From: Brasenia schreberi
Lineage: Eukaryota > Streptophyta > Magnoliopsida > Nymphaeales > Cabombaceae
Direction: 5' to 3'
Assembly: GCA_036023115.1 (NCBI GenBank)
Contig: JAYKKT010000090.1
Location: 31,289,001-31,353,000, forward strand
DNA: 64,000 nucleotides
Shown here: positions 23,768-38,300 of the stretch, in pieces
How the letters are laid out: each line of letters starts with the position of its first letter
Position numbering within the stretch: the stretch's first letter is position 1
The notes under the pieces: generated by a model
The model's database searches: none
The model's input: only the letters and a program-made list of their open reading frames with translations
What the model was told of the DNA's origin: nothing
Program-made: the position numbers and the translations under genes

Positions 23768-26148
23768 TCTTAGCTGTATTAATTAATGTTGTCTAGTGAA
23801 TAATCTTCTACAAACATCTCCAATTTTCGATGTTTGAGATGACAATAGAGGTTTGAGTCAAATATACCGCTTTACTTTTGTGTTTTGTATTTATGAATTA
23901 AAGTAATTCAAATTTTAATTGCCGATTGATGGAACGGTGGAGATGGTTGTTGAAGATTATACGTGCTTTTATATAGAGGGAGAGCTCAAAATTTTCTGTG
24001 AGTACGGCTCATTTGCTTGTGTGACTCGAGGCGAACACGAGCTGAACAAGAGTTTCCCGTTGAGTTAAAAACATAACTGTTAACATGTAACTCTTACTAA
24101 AAGGTTAATTTCATTGTGGGGAATTAAGTCAAATTTTAATTTGTATACAAATCTATTGTAGAACGGGAAACTTTGATAATTTAATTATATTACATCCATC
24201 CAACTAGTTCACTAAACATGGTTATGCCTCTACTAACAAAAGAAGCTCATGTGAGCCGAGCTGAACAGAACAGAGAATGCTCAAGCTCAGGTGGCCTAAA
24301 AAGCCAACCTGGGTACAGCTCATTTAGGACAAGAGCTAAACATATACATGGTTTTCACGAACTGAACACAGACACATACAAGCAGCTCCGTTCATTTAGT
24401 GCGTGAACCCGAAGCACAAACTAGTCAGGGAAGCAATTTATAGCCATGGGATGCACAAGGAAGACAAAACTAGCCCATCTTGAGTTAGATGAGCCGCACC
24501 CTCAAGAACTGAAGGGGGTCTGATCTTAGACAGGCTCTGGAGCCAGGGTGGGTTTAGGTTGCAAGTTCAGTCAGCACCACAAAGGAACTCACCTCACCAT
24601 CTTGCACAGTTTTAGTACGCTAAGCCTACTTAACCGAGTAGCCTTCGCCTTCCTTTTGATTCAACAGGTTCAGTTCTTGTGAGGAGTTAGCATGGTGGAA
24701 GACTGGAAGCAAATGCATGCGAAAACGCCCACTTAGCTGAGTAGCCTAATTTTTGCTGTGATCTTCCCCTGTTTTATTTAAAGATAACACATGAAGTTTC
24801 TTTAGATTCTGTCTCACGAATATCCTTGGCTATAATTAAATACCAAATATTAGTAAATTTTAACTTGGTAGATCCAAAAGCTGTCAACGACAGTCACCAT
24901 TACATTTCAATTTTCAAGTAAATGGGACATAGATCAAAGTTGTTACCCTATTCATAGTTTATTCATGGAACTCAATTTGTCTATGATACCATTGAATTCA
25001 GAACCACGTAAGCAGCTTAAACCATCTTCGAGTTAAACAATGGCATTTCAAATAAACTTTAGTCGATCTAGAAGGCTTCTTGCACATGTTAGACATCACC
25101 ATCAATCCTACCATGGTTTTCTCATTTATGGTACCGAAAGACCAGTATGCAACCGATGTCAACGTCACAACTCATAATGCTTGCCAATCCACAGTTGCCA
25201 ATGGTAATCTTTCGCCCATTCAGTTTCTTGGCTAGCAGTAGTTGGTATGGATTCTTCTTCCAATATAGATGATCTTTGATCTATAACTTCTATTAAGTCA
25301 AAAACTTTTCGACCTTAATCCCCTTTTCTTCTTGTCATTGTTCTCATCATCTGCGAATAAAGAAACCATCTGTTGGAGACAGAGAATAAAGAAAGGAAGG
25401 ATTGAATATAGAAACCACACGACACAGAACTGAAATTTACATGACTAGCAATGAGGGATTCCTCGTCTGTTTCCATCACAGTACACCATATCACCTATTG
25501 GTAGTACAAAATGGGAGATGCATTATATATCTAAGGTATCCGTCAACAGCTAAGAAATATTACATTGTTTCCCAATTTGGAGCGGGTACACTCAATAAGC
25601 TTGTCTTCTTCTGTACACAATATGAAAAAACCCCACTACCAACTACTTAAAGTTGACATAGAATTGCTAATGCTTTTTGTTTTTAATTAATTCAGTAGGA
25701 ACTCAAAAGAATTGCATTTTTCAAAGTTGAAACAATGTAGCCATCAACTAGGAGGCCAGGAACCTTACCCTAAAAGCATATGTTAGGAATCAATTGTGCA
25801 GGGAGATTGCCCATCAGTCTGGCGGGCCACATGCATGAACCCCTTTGCGCAATGCTAATCCTCATTGAACCATTTGAAGTACAAACATTGGTATCCTTTA
25901 TTGAAGAATTTTCACCGTCACGGTAAAGTTTGTAATATTAAACATCAAAGACTTTCAATTACGAAGCAACCAGGGGACGTCTCACATTATTGCAGGTAAA
26001 TCAATAACAGCACGACTGATTCCTTCTCGCAGTTTGATTGACAACGTCAAAAGCAAGAATATCCACATTTTCCACAGAAAAAAAGAGAGAGTTATGTAGC
26101 GCCCAATAGAAAACCAATCACAACAAAACCCCAACAAGAATTAGAAGC
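23493..26148. other. Intergenic region with the presumed GFS12 promoter
   Basis: About 2.7 kb without a recognisable gene. The part adjoining 23493 should hold the 5' UTR and promoter of the minus-strand gene. A TA run followed by a long GA run occurs at about 23690-23764. Small ORFs near 24218 and 25402 show no motif. Confidence 0.55.
23732..23764. repeat. (GA)n microsatellite
   Basis: A run of AG dinucleotides, preceded by a TA run at 23690-23708, about 240 bp upstream of the GFS12 start. Confidence 0.9.
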
Positions 26149-26787
26149 TTAAGCAGCCGACGTTATGCACTCAATAGCCTCTTTACAAATCCCAGTCATC
26201 GTGGCTTCTGGCCCGTAAATCTGCAACCAATAAAGTACAGTTACAATGCAATTAGAGAAATGGTGGGATAGAATATTTGAGATCTAACATAGGGCTGGTA
26301 AACAAACTGAGCTGCTCCTCGTTCAGCTAGCTCATTGACTCCATATGAACTCGTTTGTGTTCACATTGTGATCCATGCGAGACGAACACAAGCTGGTTCA
26401 TTAAGCTATACGATATGTACACAAATACTATATATTCAAGTTGGATTGAATCGTACAAACACTGTACGTGTGAGTCAGTGTGTCTATTTGTGTATGCGTG
26501 TCTGGGAGTGGGTCCGTGTATGGGTCATACGGTGGTGTGCTACCATCTACATCATATCAAGCGGCATCCTTAATTTACACCAAGCAATTTGCAAAATGCA
26601 AAATCTGGCAATTAATCTTGTTACCATCCTTTATGTTTTGCATTCATGTGCCAAATTTAGTTAAAACTGAAAAAAACTGGGCTATTTCTAAAAGCCCCAT
26701 CTTCTTATGAATTGTGAGCCATTATTTATTACTTGTCTGAAATCAAATCCGCAATAAACTTGATATAACTTTCAAACATATTACATA

Positions 26788-26827
26788 CAACAACAACAGC
26801 TAAGCCTTTTCCCATACTAGACGGGGG
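26788..26827 (-). mobile_element. 40-bp LINE 3'-end insertion with 17-bp target duplication
   Basis: The insert starts CAACAACAACAGCTAAGCC, the same LINE tail as at 13690. Exact 17-bp copies of TTCAAACATATTACATA flank it (26771-26787 and 26828-26844). Confidence 0.9.
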
Positions 26828-26939
26828 TTCAAACATATTACATAAACAATAGAAAACACATGGGTGTGGTGGATCTAGCATTTGGTGGTTATATACATGA
26901 GGATAAAAATGGGTCCTCAAGAATATAATGCTTTTGGAA

Positions 26940-26961
26940 TATATATATATATATATATATA
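26940..26961. repeat. (AT)n microsatellite
   Basis: About 11 AT units inside the ACLA remnant. Confidence 0.9.
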
Positions 26962-27708
26962 GAAAAAGTCTAATATGTTTGTCATATCCTTGAAAATCTT
27001 AATGGTTGAGTTATAAAAAAGCAACAACCACGCGTTCTTTTTTGGAGGTGTCCTTGATCTTCATGTATACCTTTTGCTTTTGAAGTCAACCATCCATGAG
27101 ATTTGCCAGGATGGAAAACATATAAAGTGCCAAGCATATTAGACTCATATATACAAATACAATTAGTTAATTCTTACAATAGAATTGCACAGAAATGTTT
27201 GGGCTTTGTGTATGAGGAAATATAATTTTTATGAAAATTATGCCTTAAATATTAAATTACTAACTTAAACAAACAACAGGAAGTTCAACTTGTCTAACCA
27301 AGCTTGTCTCATTTAATGTTTGGGTTGGTTGAAAGAAACTAACGACCTTGAACACAATTTTAAATTGACAAGTGAGCCATGCCCTTACAATTGGCTCGTT
27401 TAGCAACCCTACTTACCACAAGTCCAGTCTGATAATTTAGGCCTCCTCGGCGAACATAAATATGCATTCTTGAAGCTTTCAGTTTGGATTCCTGCAAAAA
27501 CCAGAACTTGCAAACCATTAGAAACAAGCATCTGAAAATCCACATTAGCTTATTTCATAACTGAGCCTCTAACCTTTTCCCTCAGAGCACGAATGATGCC
27601 ATTAAATGTATTAGCAACATCGGTAAAATTGGCAATGCCACCTCCAATTAGAAGAGCTCTCTTGCACCCATCAGGGTCAGCAGTACGGAGAGAGAGAGAG
27701 AGAGAACA

Positions 27709-30657
<2,949 letters not shown>

Positions 30658-30669
30658 ATGATCCCGTGA
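30658..30669 (+). promoter_or_regulatory. Upstream ORF 1 in the CAMTA leader (3 codons plus stop)
   Basis: ATG ATC CCG TGA. The stop is immediately followed by the ATG of uORF 2, in the same frame. Its role depends on the transcript starting upstream of 30658, which is likely but unproven. Confidence 0.6.
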
Positions 30670-30705
30670 ATGATCGAGGTGCTTGTTTCTGGGCCTCGCT
30701 CTTGA
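30670..30705 (+). promoter_or_regulatory. Upstream ORF 2 in the CAMTA leader (MIEVLVSGPRS)
   Basis: Eleven codons and a TGA at 30703-30705; the CAMTA ATG starts at the very next base. The two uORFs and the main ORF share one frame, separated only by stop codons. Confidence 0.65.
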
Positions 30706-33700
30706 ATGGCTGATAGCAGAAGATATGCGGTGAATTCTCAGCTGGGTGCGTCTCGATTTCTTGGTCCTTTTTCTTCCGTTGCTTCTAACATGCTGGGATT
30801 TTTTGGCTGTTTATTTCTTGGCTGTTTCTGTTTTGTTTGTGGTTGGGATAACTGATCATATGGTGTTCCTTATCCGGCTTGGTTTTTGCTTTTGCTTATG
30901 ATGATTCGACTGCATAGGCTACTAGATAATTGATAAGCCAGTGATTCGATTATTTAGGCTAATAAACGACCCATTTCAGCAGCTGTTCGACGCTCTGTCT
31001 ATCACTCGTGGCATTTAGACGCTCGATTTGTCTGATCGGACTTGGTTCTGTTCTTTGAGCATAACTGCTGTTCTTATTTATGAGATAAAATAGCTCGAAA
31101 ATGGAGGTAGTTTGCATTTGAGGAACCGGGATGAAAGATCCTAAACGAACTCAATGACAAAGCACCAGCTCTTTTGATTCCGCATGGAAAACATTAGCAT
31201 TTTTCTTCTTCTGTTCTTATTGAGGGCATTTCCTTTGGTACTAAATGGTGATGAAACCTAGTGCGATATATGAAGTTTTATATTTTAGCAAACTTAATAA
31301 TCTCAATGCCTTCCTTGTTGTAAAATGTGGTTCAGTGCATCTAATGTATATCACATGCGGATACCCTTTAGTGTTTTTCTTCTCCTTTTTTGAAATATTC
31401 GAAACCAAAAGGTGGATCCAAGTTAATCAGGATCCTGTGACTGTTTAAGACTGGGGGCAATTTTATCGTTGGACCTGTTATGCATGGGCAAACGCCCTTG
31501 TATGAGACAAAATGATGCAATAATTTCTTTTTACTGTATATCTTTGATTAAATTGGAAATTTGGTCTGCTTGCTATTGGCAGGCAACTAATATTAGCTCA
31601 GAGCGTTGCAGATAAGTTTGCTGGGAGCAGTTTTCATACTTATTGACAGTTAAGCTTTAGGAATTGAGTTACCTGTTCAAAAAGAGTAATCGGGATACTG
31701 TTCATTTGTTTTCAGTTTCTATTTGCAGCATCTTGTGCTGAAATTTTTCCCAACCTCACTCCAGTAGTATTTATTCTGAAATGTATGCATACCATGGAAT
31801 ATACATGACGCTGATATGCATAAGTTGAAGGTAAGGACAAGGTGGTACTAGATTCACATAATATGTGTCTCTCTCTGCACATTTCAGTTGACTTGCAACA
31901 TATTACTCAAGTACCTTTAGGGTGACTACAATCAAAGATGTTCTTAATTTCATTCTGAATTAAGAGATGCTGTACATATAGATGTTTAGCTACATTATGT
32001 AATCAATTGATTCAATTTTGATATTGCCAAGCAACTACTGCACAAAGGGATAAACATATGAACTGATTTGTGTCCAAACAGATCTTGAACAGATACTGTT
32101 GGAGGCTCAAAACCGTTGGCTTCGCCCAAATGAAGTTTGTGAGATACTTCGCAACCACCAGAAATTTTGCTTGACCCCAGATCCACCTTACAAGCCTCCA
32201 GGTGTGCTCCTGAACTCCTGTTATTTTGAAGGGGAAGGAAGAGACCGAGAAGAAGATATTTGGTTGGTATGTCTTTACATGCAGCTAGCATGAAAGGGGA
32301 CGGATGCCACCCAATATCTCTAATTGGGAACTCCTCATGCAACTAACTCAAATACCTGGGAAAATTAGTAACTCAGAGTTGCAAGAATGAAAATAGCCAA
32401 AAAGATCCAAATTTTATTGCATTTTCAGCTTTTTAAGGTACTTTGCATGATAATAATGATCTAGGGAGTCAACAGATGATAGAAGGTGGTTTATAAGTTT
32501 TTAAAGACTGAAAATAAGTACTTTGCATGATAATCATAACCCTAGATGTAGCTTCATTATACATTAGTCCCATCTTTTAGGTGTGGTGATTTTATCTTTC
32601 TGGGTGTAAATTTTCTTTCTTTTTTCTATAAAACAATAATGTACTCCTATACATCCATCGTAGGTGGATCTCTTTTCCTCTTTGATCGAAAAACACTTAG
32701 ATATTTTCGTAAAGATGGTCATCGGTGGAGGAAGAAAAAAGATGGCAAAACAATAAGGGAAGCTCATGAGAAGTTAAAGGTAGGCCTTTTAAGTTTTTAA
32801 TACTACTTTACTACTACTTTTTTGGAGCTTTCTTTCTGGTGGGTTTTTTCATGTGCCTTTGACATTTGTTTTTTCCTTCTCTTGGACAGCGGCATCACAG
32901 TCACGCATATCATGTGATCTAACTTGGTTGACTTGTGTCTAGTGAAAAACTTTTTAGTTGCTTCTGTTTTTTCCCCTTTTATTTATTTCAGTGTTTATGT
33001 TAAGTTGCTTCACATTATTTTTGAGCTTCTCGCTCCATCTTGTTCAGTGTGAGTTAATTGCAGAAAGTTTATCTATAATTTGGTTAGCTTATTAATTGGA
33101 GTTACACACTCCGGTTGTTTAGTGCCATGACTTTGAAAATGGCAAGGATGTGTTGCATATATCTTATGTAAAAGATCAGATTTCCTTTTTGAGGTTTTCC
33201 ACATATGGATTCTGTGCAAGAAGGTTATGTCCTGTGTATTGTTTTACTGCGATCTCTCTCCTTTTGATTTGGGTGTATACTTGATCTGCACTGCTATTGT
33301 GTTGTTTTCTTCTTCTCTAGGCTGGCAGCGTTGATGTGCTTCACTGTTACTATGCACATGGTGAAGAAAATGAGAACTTCCAGAGAAGAAGCTACTGGAT
33401 GCTTGAGGGGTGAGTTTCCCAATTCTGCGAGCACACTCTCAATGTTTCATTTTCTGTATAAGGCATTCTCCTCTATATCTAATTAAGTAACCATAGAAGA
33501 AAAAGAGAAATAGGAAGGGGTAGTTCTTCTACCCATATAATGATTTGGTTGTCTCCCTAAGGCAATATAAACAGATAATTATATAAGACGTGGATCAATT
33601 ATCTGATCATATGCATCAAGAAAGCCCAGTTTGTCCTATATAAATGTTTTCCATTGGCGTCTTTCTGTTTGACCTTTCTGTTTCATGTTGTTCCTTCATT

Positions 33701-35324
33701 GTCTATGTGCTTATTTCTCTCCAGAATTTCTCTGTTAATGAGTTGATGCATTTTGTTCAAAAAACAGAATTTCTGAACCTGGTTCACCTTTGTAAGAGCA
33801 GGTATTGCTGTCATGTTCTTCAAATAAAGGTTAAGAGAATCATACTGGAATTAAGGTATTCTAAAAGCGAACATGTCCTCCTCATGAAACAAAATGGAAC
33901 CGGACACACATTGTTTGGTAAATGAAATTTAGGGTTTCTGATATTGTTACTCCAGATGTCAGGTTGAACTTCCTTATTTATTTCTAGATTAACTGAAACT
34001 TGGTTAGAATGTTTTCATTTCGGTTCCAGTTGCAAATATGATTTGGCTAGTTTATATGTGAACAACTTTGATTTGGAGCTGTCTATTAAATTCCAATGAA
34101 AAGAGTTTTTTTCAGTTTTCCACCTCTAAAATAATATCATACAAGAATGTGATGATCCATTTTTCATGGGGGTCATGTTATAATACTTTCTTTTTCCTGC
34201 TTTCAGGGAGTTAGAGCACATTGTTCTTGTGCATTATCGGGAGGTGAAAGAGGTGAGTACTCGACCTGTTATATCAATTCATTGCCTACTTTCCACTACA
34301 TTAGCATGTTGATAGTGAATACAATTACAGCTGTCACTTTGCAATTTCTTTTCTGGTGTCTTAGGTTTTCAAATTACATTATTAGGGAATTTCTTCTCGA
34401 TAACGAGCATAACTAGAAAAACTCTTTGACTAAACTGCAACATGGCAACTATCGAACAACTTCATTTTCTCATTTCAACATTTTTGAAAGAAGGGGACAT
34501 CATGCTATTTATTGGCAAAAAATTGCTTATGGTCGGTATTGGTGTTTAAGATTGTCAGCCATGTGCTTTTGATTAACTAACTTGTTTTATTCGACTTAAT
34601 TCCAAAGGAAAGGATATATAGGCGTATTGAACACACAAACCTAAGCAAATTTTTATTTCTCTTTGCACTTAAATATGGGGAATTTGCTGAGGTTTGTCTG
34701 GTTGCATGAACATTGGGCAATCACTGTACTGATTTGGTTGAAGTGGATATTAATGGATTTTTGATATGTGGCTAATCATCTAAATTGAAAATTGATAAGT
34801 TGGTTTATATCCAGGGGAGCAGATGTGGTGCTTCTCGTCCACCAAGTGCAGATACAGGGACTCAGAACTTATTTGTCGGTAACAAGAATGCATCACCTAC
34901 TTCCTCTGTTCAGGCAAATTCTGCTGCTCTGACAGCTCAAGCATCTTTTGCTTCAAGTCCAAGTACAGCTGATTGGAATGGGCAGGTGCATTCTTCTCCA
35001 GAATCTGAAGATGATGAATCTGGGGAGGACGTTGGTGCATCTCCTCTTTCTGAAACCATGCCTTATTCTAGGTTGCAGATAACTTTGTTGCCATCAAATG
35101 ATAGGATTGGTAAAGATATTTCAGGGGGTACGGGAATCATCACAGAGTCTTTCTCAACAGGGACAAACAGTGGGCTTCCTAATCTTTTTGGCATGAATCA
35201 ACTTTTCCTTGGGAATAGTGTACCCAATGAGCTTGATCCTGCAAACTATTTATCTCCACAGCATGCTGGTAATATTCTCTCTTCTTTTTCTTCTTTATAT
35301 ATATACATACGGACATACATACAT

Positions 35325-35376
<52 letters not shown>

Positions 35377-38300
35377 CATAGCCTTTAGAACGATAGCATC
35401 AAAATTACGATCCTATTATGAATCTGTTGTGACATTGTTAACCTACATGCAGCAACAAAAGTTCATTTGCATATTTTCCTTGTCAGATGTTGCATTGATC
35501 TGTTATGTTATACTTTCGTGTTTTGCAGTTATGAGGGAATTCTCAGTAAAAGAATCTGCAAGGCAGCCATTCCATGGATCCAGTTTCAGCCATTGCGCCG
35601 ACCCTTTTGGATGGTCTGAAATTCAAAATGCAAGCACAAGCCAAGATAGTGAGGATATTCACAGGACTTTGTTCAAACACACAACTAGTGGGGATGTGAC
35701 TGGGTCTGTTTTAAATATTCATCAAAGTTTGCAGAAAAGCAACCACGATCCTGGAGTCAAGGCATTCCCCGAACCTCTTCAAGAGATTCTCAAGGAACAA
35801 AGATTGCTTCAGGTAATCTTATGAGTAATTACAATATGAGGTCTACAGTTTCAATTGGTTGGTAGGTTTCTTTTTGTTTTTGTTACGGTTACCATCATTC
35901 TTTTCGTCCTGTTTTCCCTCCCCATCTGTGTCTTTGCCCAAATCTTCTGGTTGTTCAAGCTCCAGCTATTTGTTTAAAATGTTTCACATGTTCTTCTCTT
36001 TGTATTTTACAGTGTCTTACATTTTCTCATCATCTTTTAGTTTTTTGTTTGGAGAAGTTGATTTGGATTTGCTGGAACTCATTTCAGGAACAAGCAGGTC
36101 AAGGTGATGAAGTGGCACTGCCTAGCACAAGTATAGAGAGGCAAAAGTTCCCAGATATTGGTCATGTAGACCAGGGATCTTTCCATTACTATGATCATGT
36201 TGCATCTAAATATCAAATTGATGATGAGTCATGTATGGCACCCGGTTCATGCCTTCAGGCTGGAGGAATAAAATCTGAGCCTGCTGATTCTTCTAAGGAT
36301 GCTTTGGATGCGAGTCGGTACACAGATGATGAGGTGGGCTTAAAGAAACTAGACAGCTTTGGTAGATGGATGAGCAAAGAAATCGGTGCAGACTGTGAGG
36401 ACACGTTGATGGCTTCAGATTCTGGCAACTATTGGAATACACTTAATGCTGAGAGCGGTGAAAAGGAAGTCTCTAGCTTGTCAGGACATATGCAATTGGA
36501 CGTTGATCTGCTGGGTCCTTCGCTTTCCCAAGAGCAATTGTTTAGCATAGTTGATTTTTCACCAGATTGGGCCTATTCAGGTGTCAATACAAAGGTAGGT
36601 ATTCATGTTATTTTTTTCCCCACATGGACGTGCTTGCAGATATCTACCAATTCTGTTTGATTTGTTCATCTCAAACACATTTCTGTAGGTAGTCACAGTT
36701 TCATTACGTGTTCACTAGCCTTGGTCATATTATTACAAGCAATTGGTGGACATCTTTTTTGTCCAATTGTTTTTGTGTTGACGTTGTTCTGTCTGGTCAG
36801 GTTCTGATCTCAGGTGTCTTTCTGGCGGGTGTAAAGAATCCCAGAGATGTTAAGTGGGGTTGTATGTTTGGTGAACTAGAAAACTCTGCCGAAATTTTGG
36901 GAAACAATGTCCTTCGATGTCAAGCTCCCACTCATTCTCCTGGAAGAGTTCCATTTTATGTTACCTGCAGTGACAGGTTGGCGTGCAGTGAGGTTCGGGA
37001 ATTTGAATACCGTAAAAAGCCATCGTTGCTACTTCCTGCTGCAGTAAAATGTGATCCTGAAGATGATACAGTTCTTCAGGTTCGACTAGCAAAGATGTTA
37101 ATTTTAGGCACTGAAAGGAAGTGGCTCGGTTGTTCTGTTGAAAATTGTCAGAAATGCAGCCTAAAGAAAAGTATTCTCTTTCTAAGAGGTGATGATAAAA
37201 CTGACTGGAATGTGATTGAGAAGTCCATAAAGGATGTTCATGGGAATTGCATAAATGCTAGGGAACTGTTGATTCAAAAAATGCTGAAGGACAGATTATA
37301 TGAATGGCTTCTCTGCAAGTCCCATGATCAAGGAAAGGGGCCAAATGTGTTGGATGATGAAGGACAAGGAGTCATACATTTAGCTGCTGCACTCGGCTAT
37401 GAGTGGGCACTGGGTCCAATTGTTGCAGCTGGGGTTAGTCCTAGTTTTAGAGATATGCGGGGAAGAACAGCGCTTCATTGGGCTGCATCCTTTGGCAGGT
37501 TAGTGATGTCATATTATGTCATTTGCTCCGTCCATTCCAAGAACTAAGCTTAGAAGTGTTTTTTGTGGTGCAACCGCAAAGTACTGCTGGTGCTTACACT
37601 TTTGCTTTGGCATTGGATTATTGTCTTTCCCAATCTGTTTCTTTACCTGACTAGGTTATCTCAAGGGCAGCTCATGGGTAAAGCCACTAAAGCAACCGCT
37701 TTAGGCCTCAAATTTTTAGTTATGCTATACACTTTTTTAGGCAAAAAATATTGAATAGATTTAGGCCTCAAAATTTATACACTAAACTAACAATTTTACT
37801 GAATAAACTTAGGCCTCAAACTTATGCAACTTAAGTTGTTTCACGGTTTGCATCGATGGTTAAGCATTTGGAGTGGAATTTTGTGCATTGCTACTTGAGA
37901 GTTAAGAGAGAACTTCTGTTTGTTTCTACAGCACGACATCTCAAAATGAGTTTCCTTCAAAAAGGTAGATTTAAGATGTAAATAACCTTCTCCCATCCCT
38001 GCTTGCACATGCAGAGAGATCATATATCAATTGCCTTTTTTTTAATTGACACCCTTTACCTTGATGTTGATAGTGAAGACCCATCTCTTGTCAAATTTGC
38101 TTAGTTTGTTTTCTCCAATGCTTGTGCAGAGAAGAAACAGTTGTCACCTTGATACGCCTGGGTGCTGCCCCAGGTGCACTGGAGGACCCAACCTCGAAAT
38201 TTCCTGGAGGACTAACTGCTGCTGATTTAGCTTCTAGTAAAGGGCATAAAGGCATAGCTGGTTATTTGGCAGAAGCTGATTTGGTCACTCACCTTTCATC

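Larger units (their letters stand above)
26149..27687 (-). pseudogene. ACLA: 3' remnant of ATP-citrate lyase subunit A (ACLA)
   Basis: Three exon-like blocks on the minus strand match the C-terminal part of the plant cytosolic ATP-citrate lyase alpha chain. At 27574-27687: [20 protein letters not shown] and then [11 protein letters not shown]. At 27417-27491: [20 protein letters not shown] and QTGL. At 26149-26220: [23 protein letters not shown] and a stop. Splice signals flank each block. The short segment expected between the last two blocks (about 15 residues leading to the EVYGPEA region) was not found. All upstream exons are missing: the first block breaks into a GA/CT microsatellite at about 27688-27708. 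A full protein is about 420 residues, so only about a fifth remains. ACLA normally helps make cytosolic acetyl-CoA; this copy should not. Identity is clear; the pseudogene verdict is inference. Confidence 0.85.

Noticed and set aside
24218..25650. Short ORFs between GFS12 and the ACLA remnant
   Set aside because: They are under 85 codons, without motifs, and show no splice partners.
35179..35379. Tyr-Ile repeat proteins in both strands near 35300
   Set aside because: They are translations of the TA microsatellite in CAMTA intron 6.
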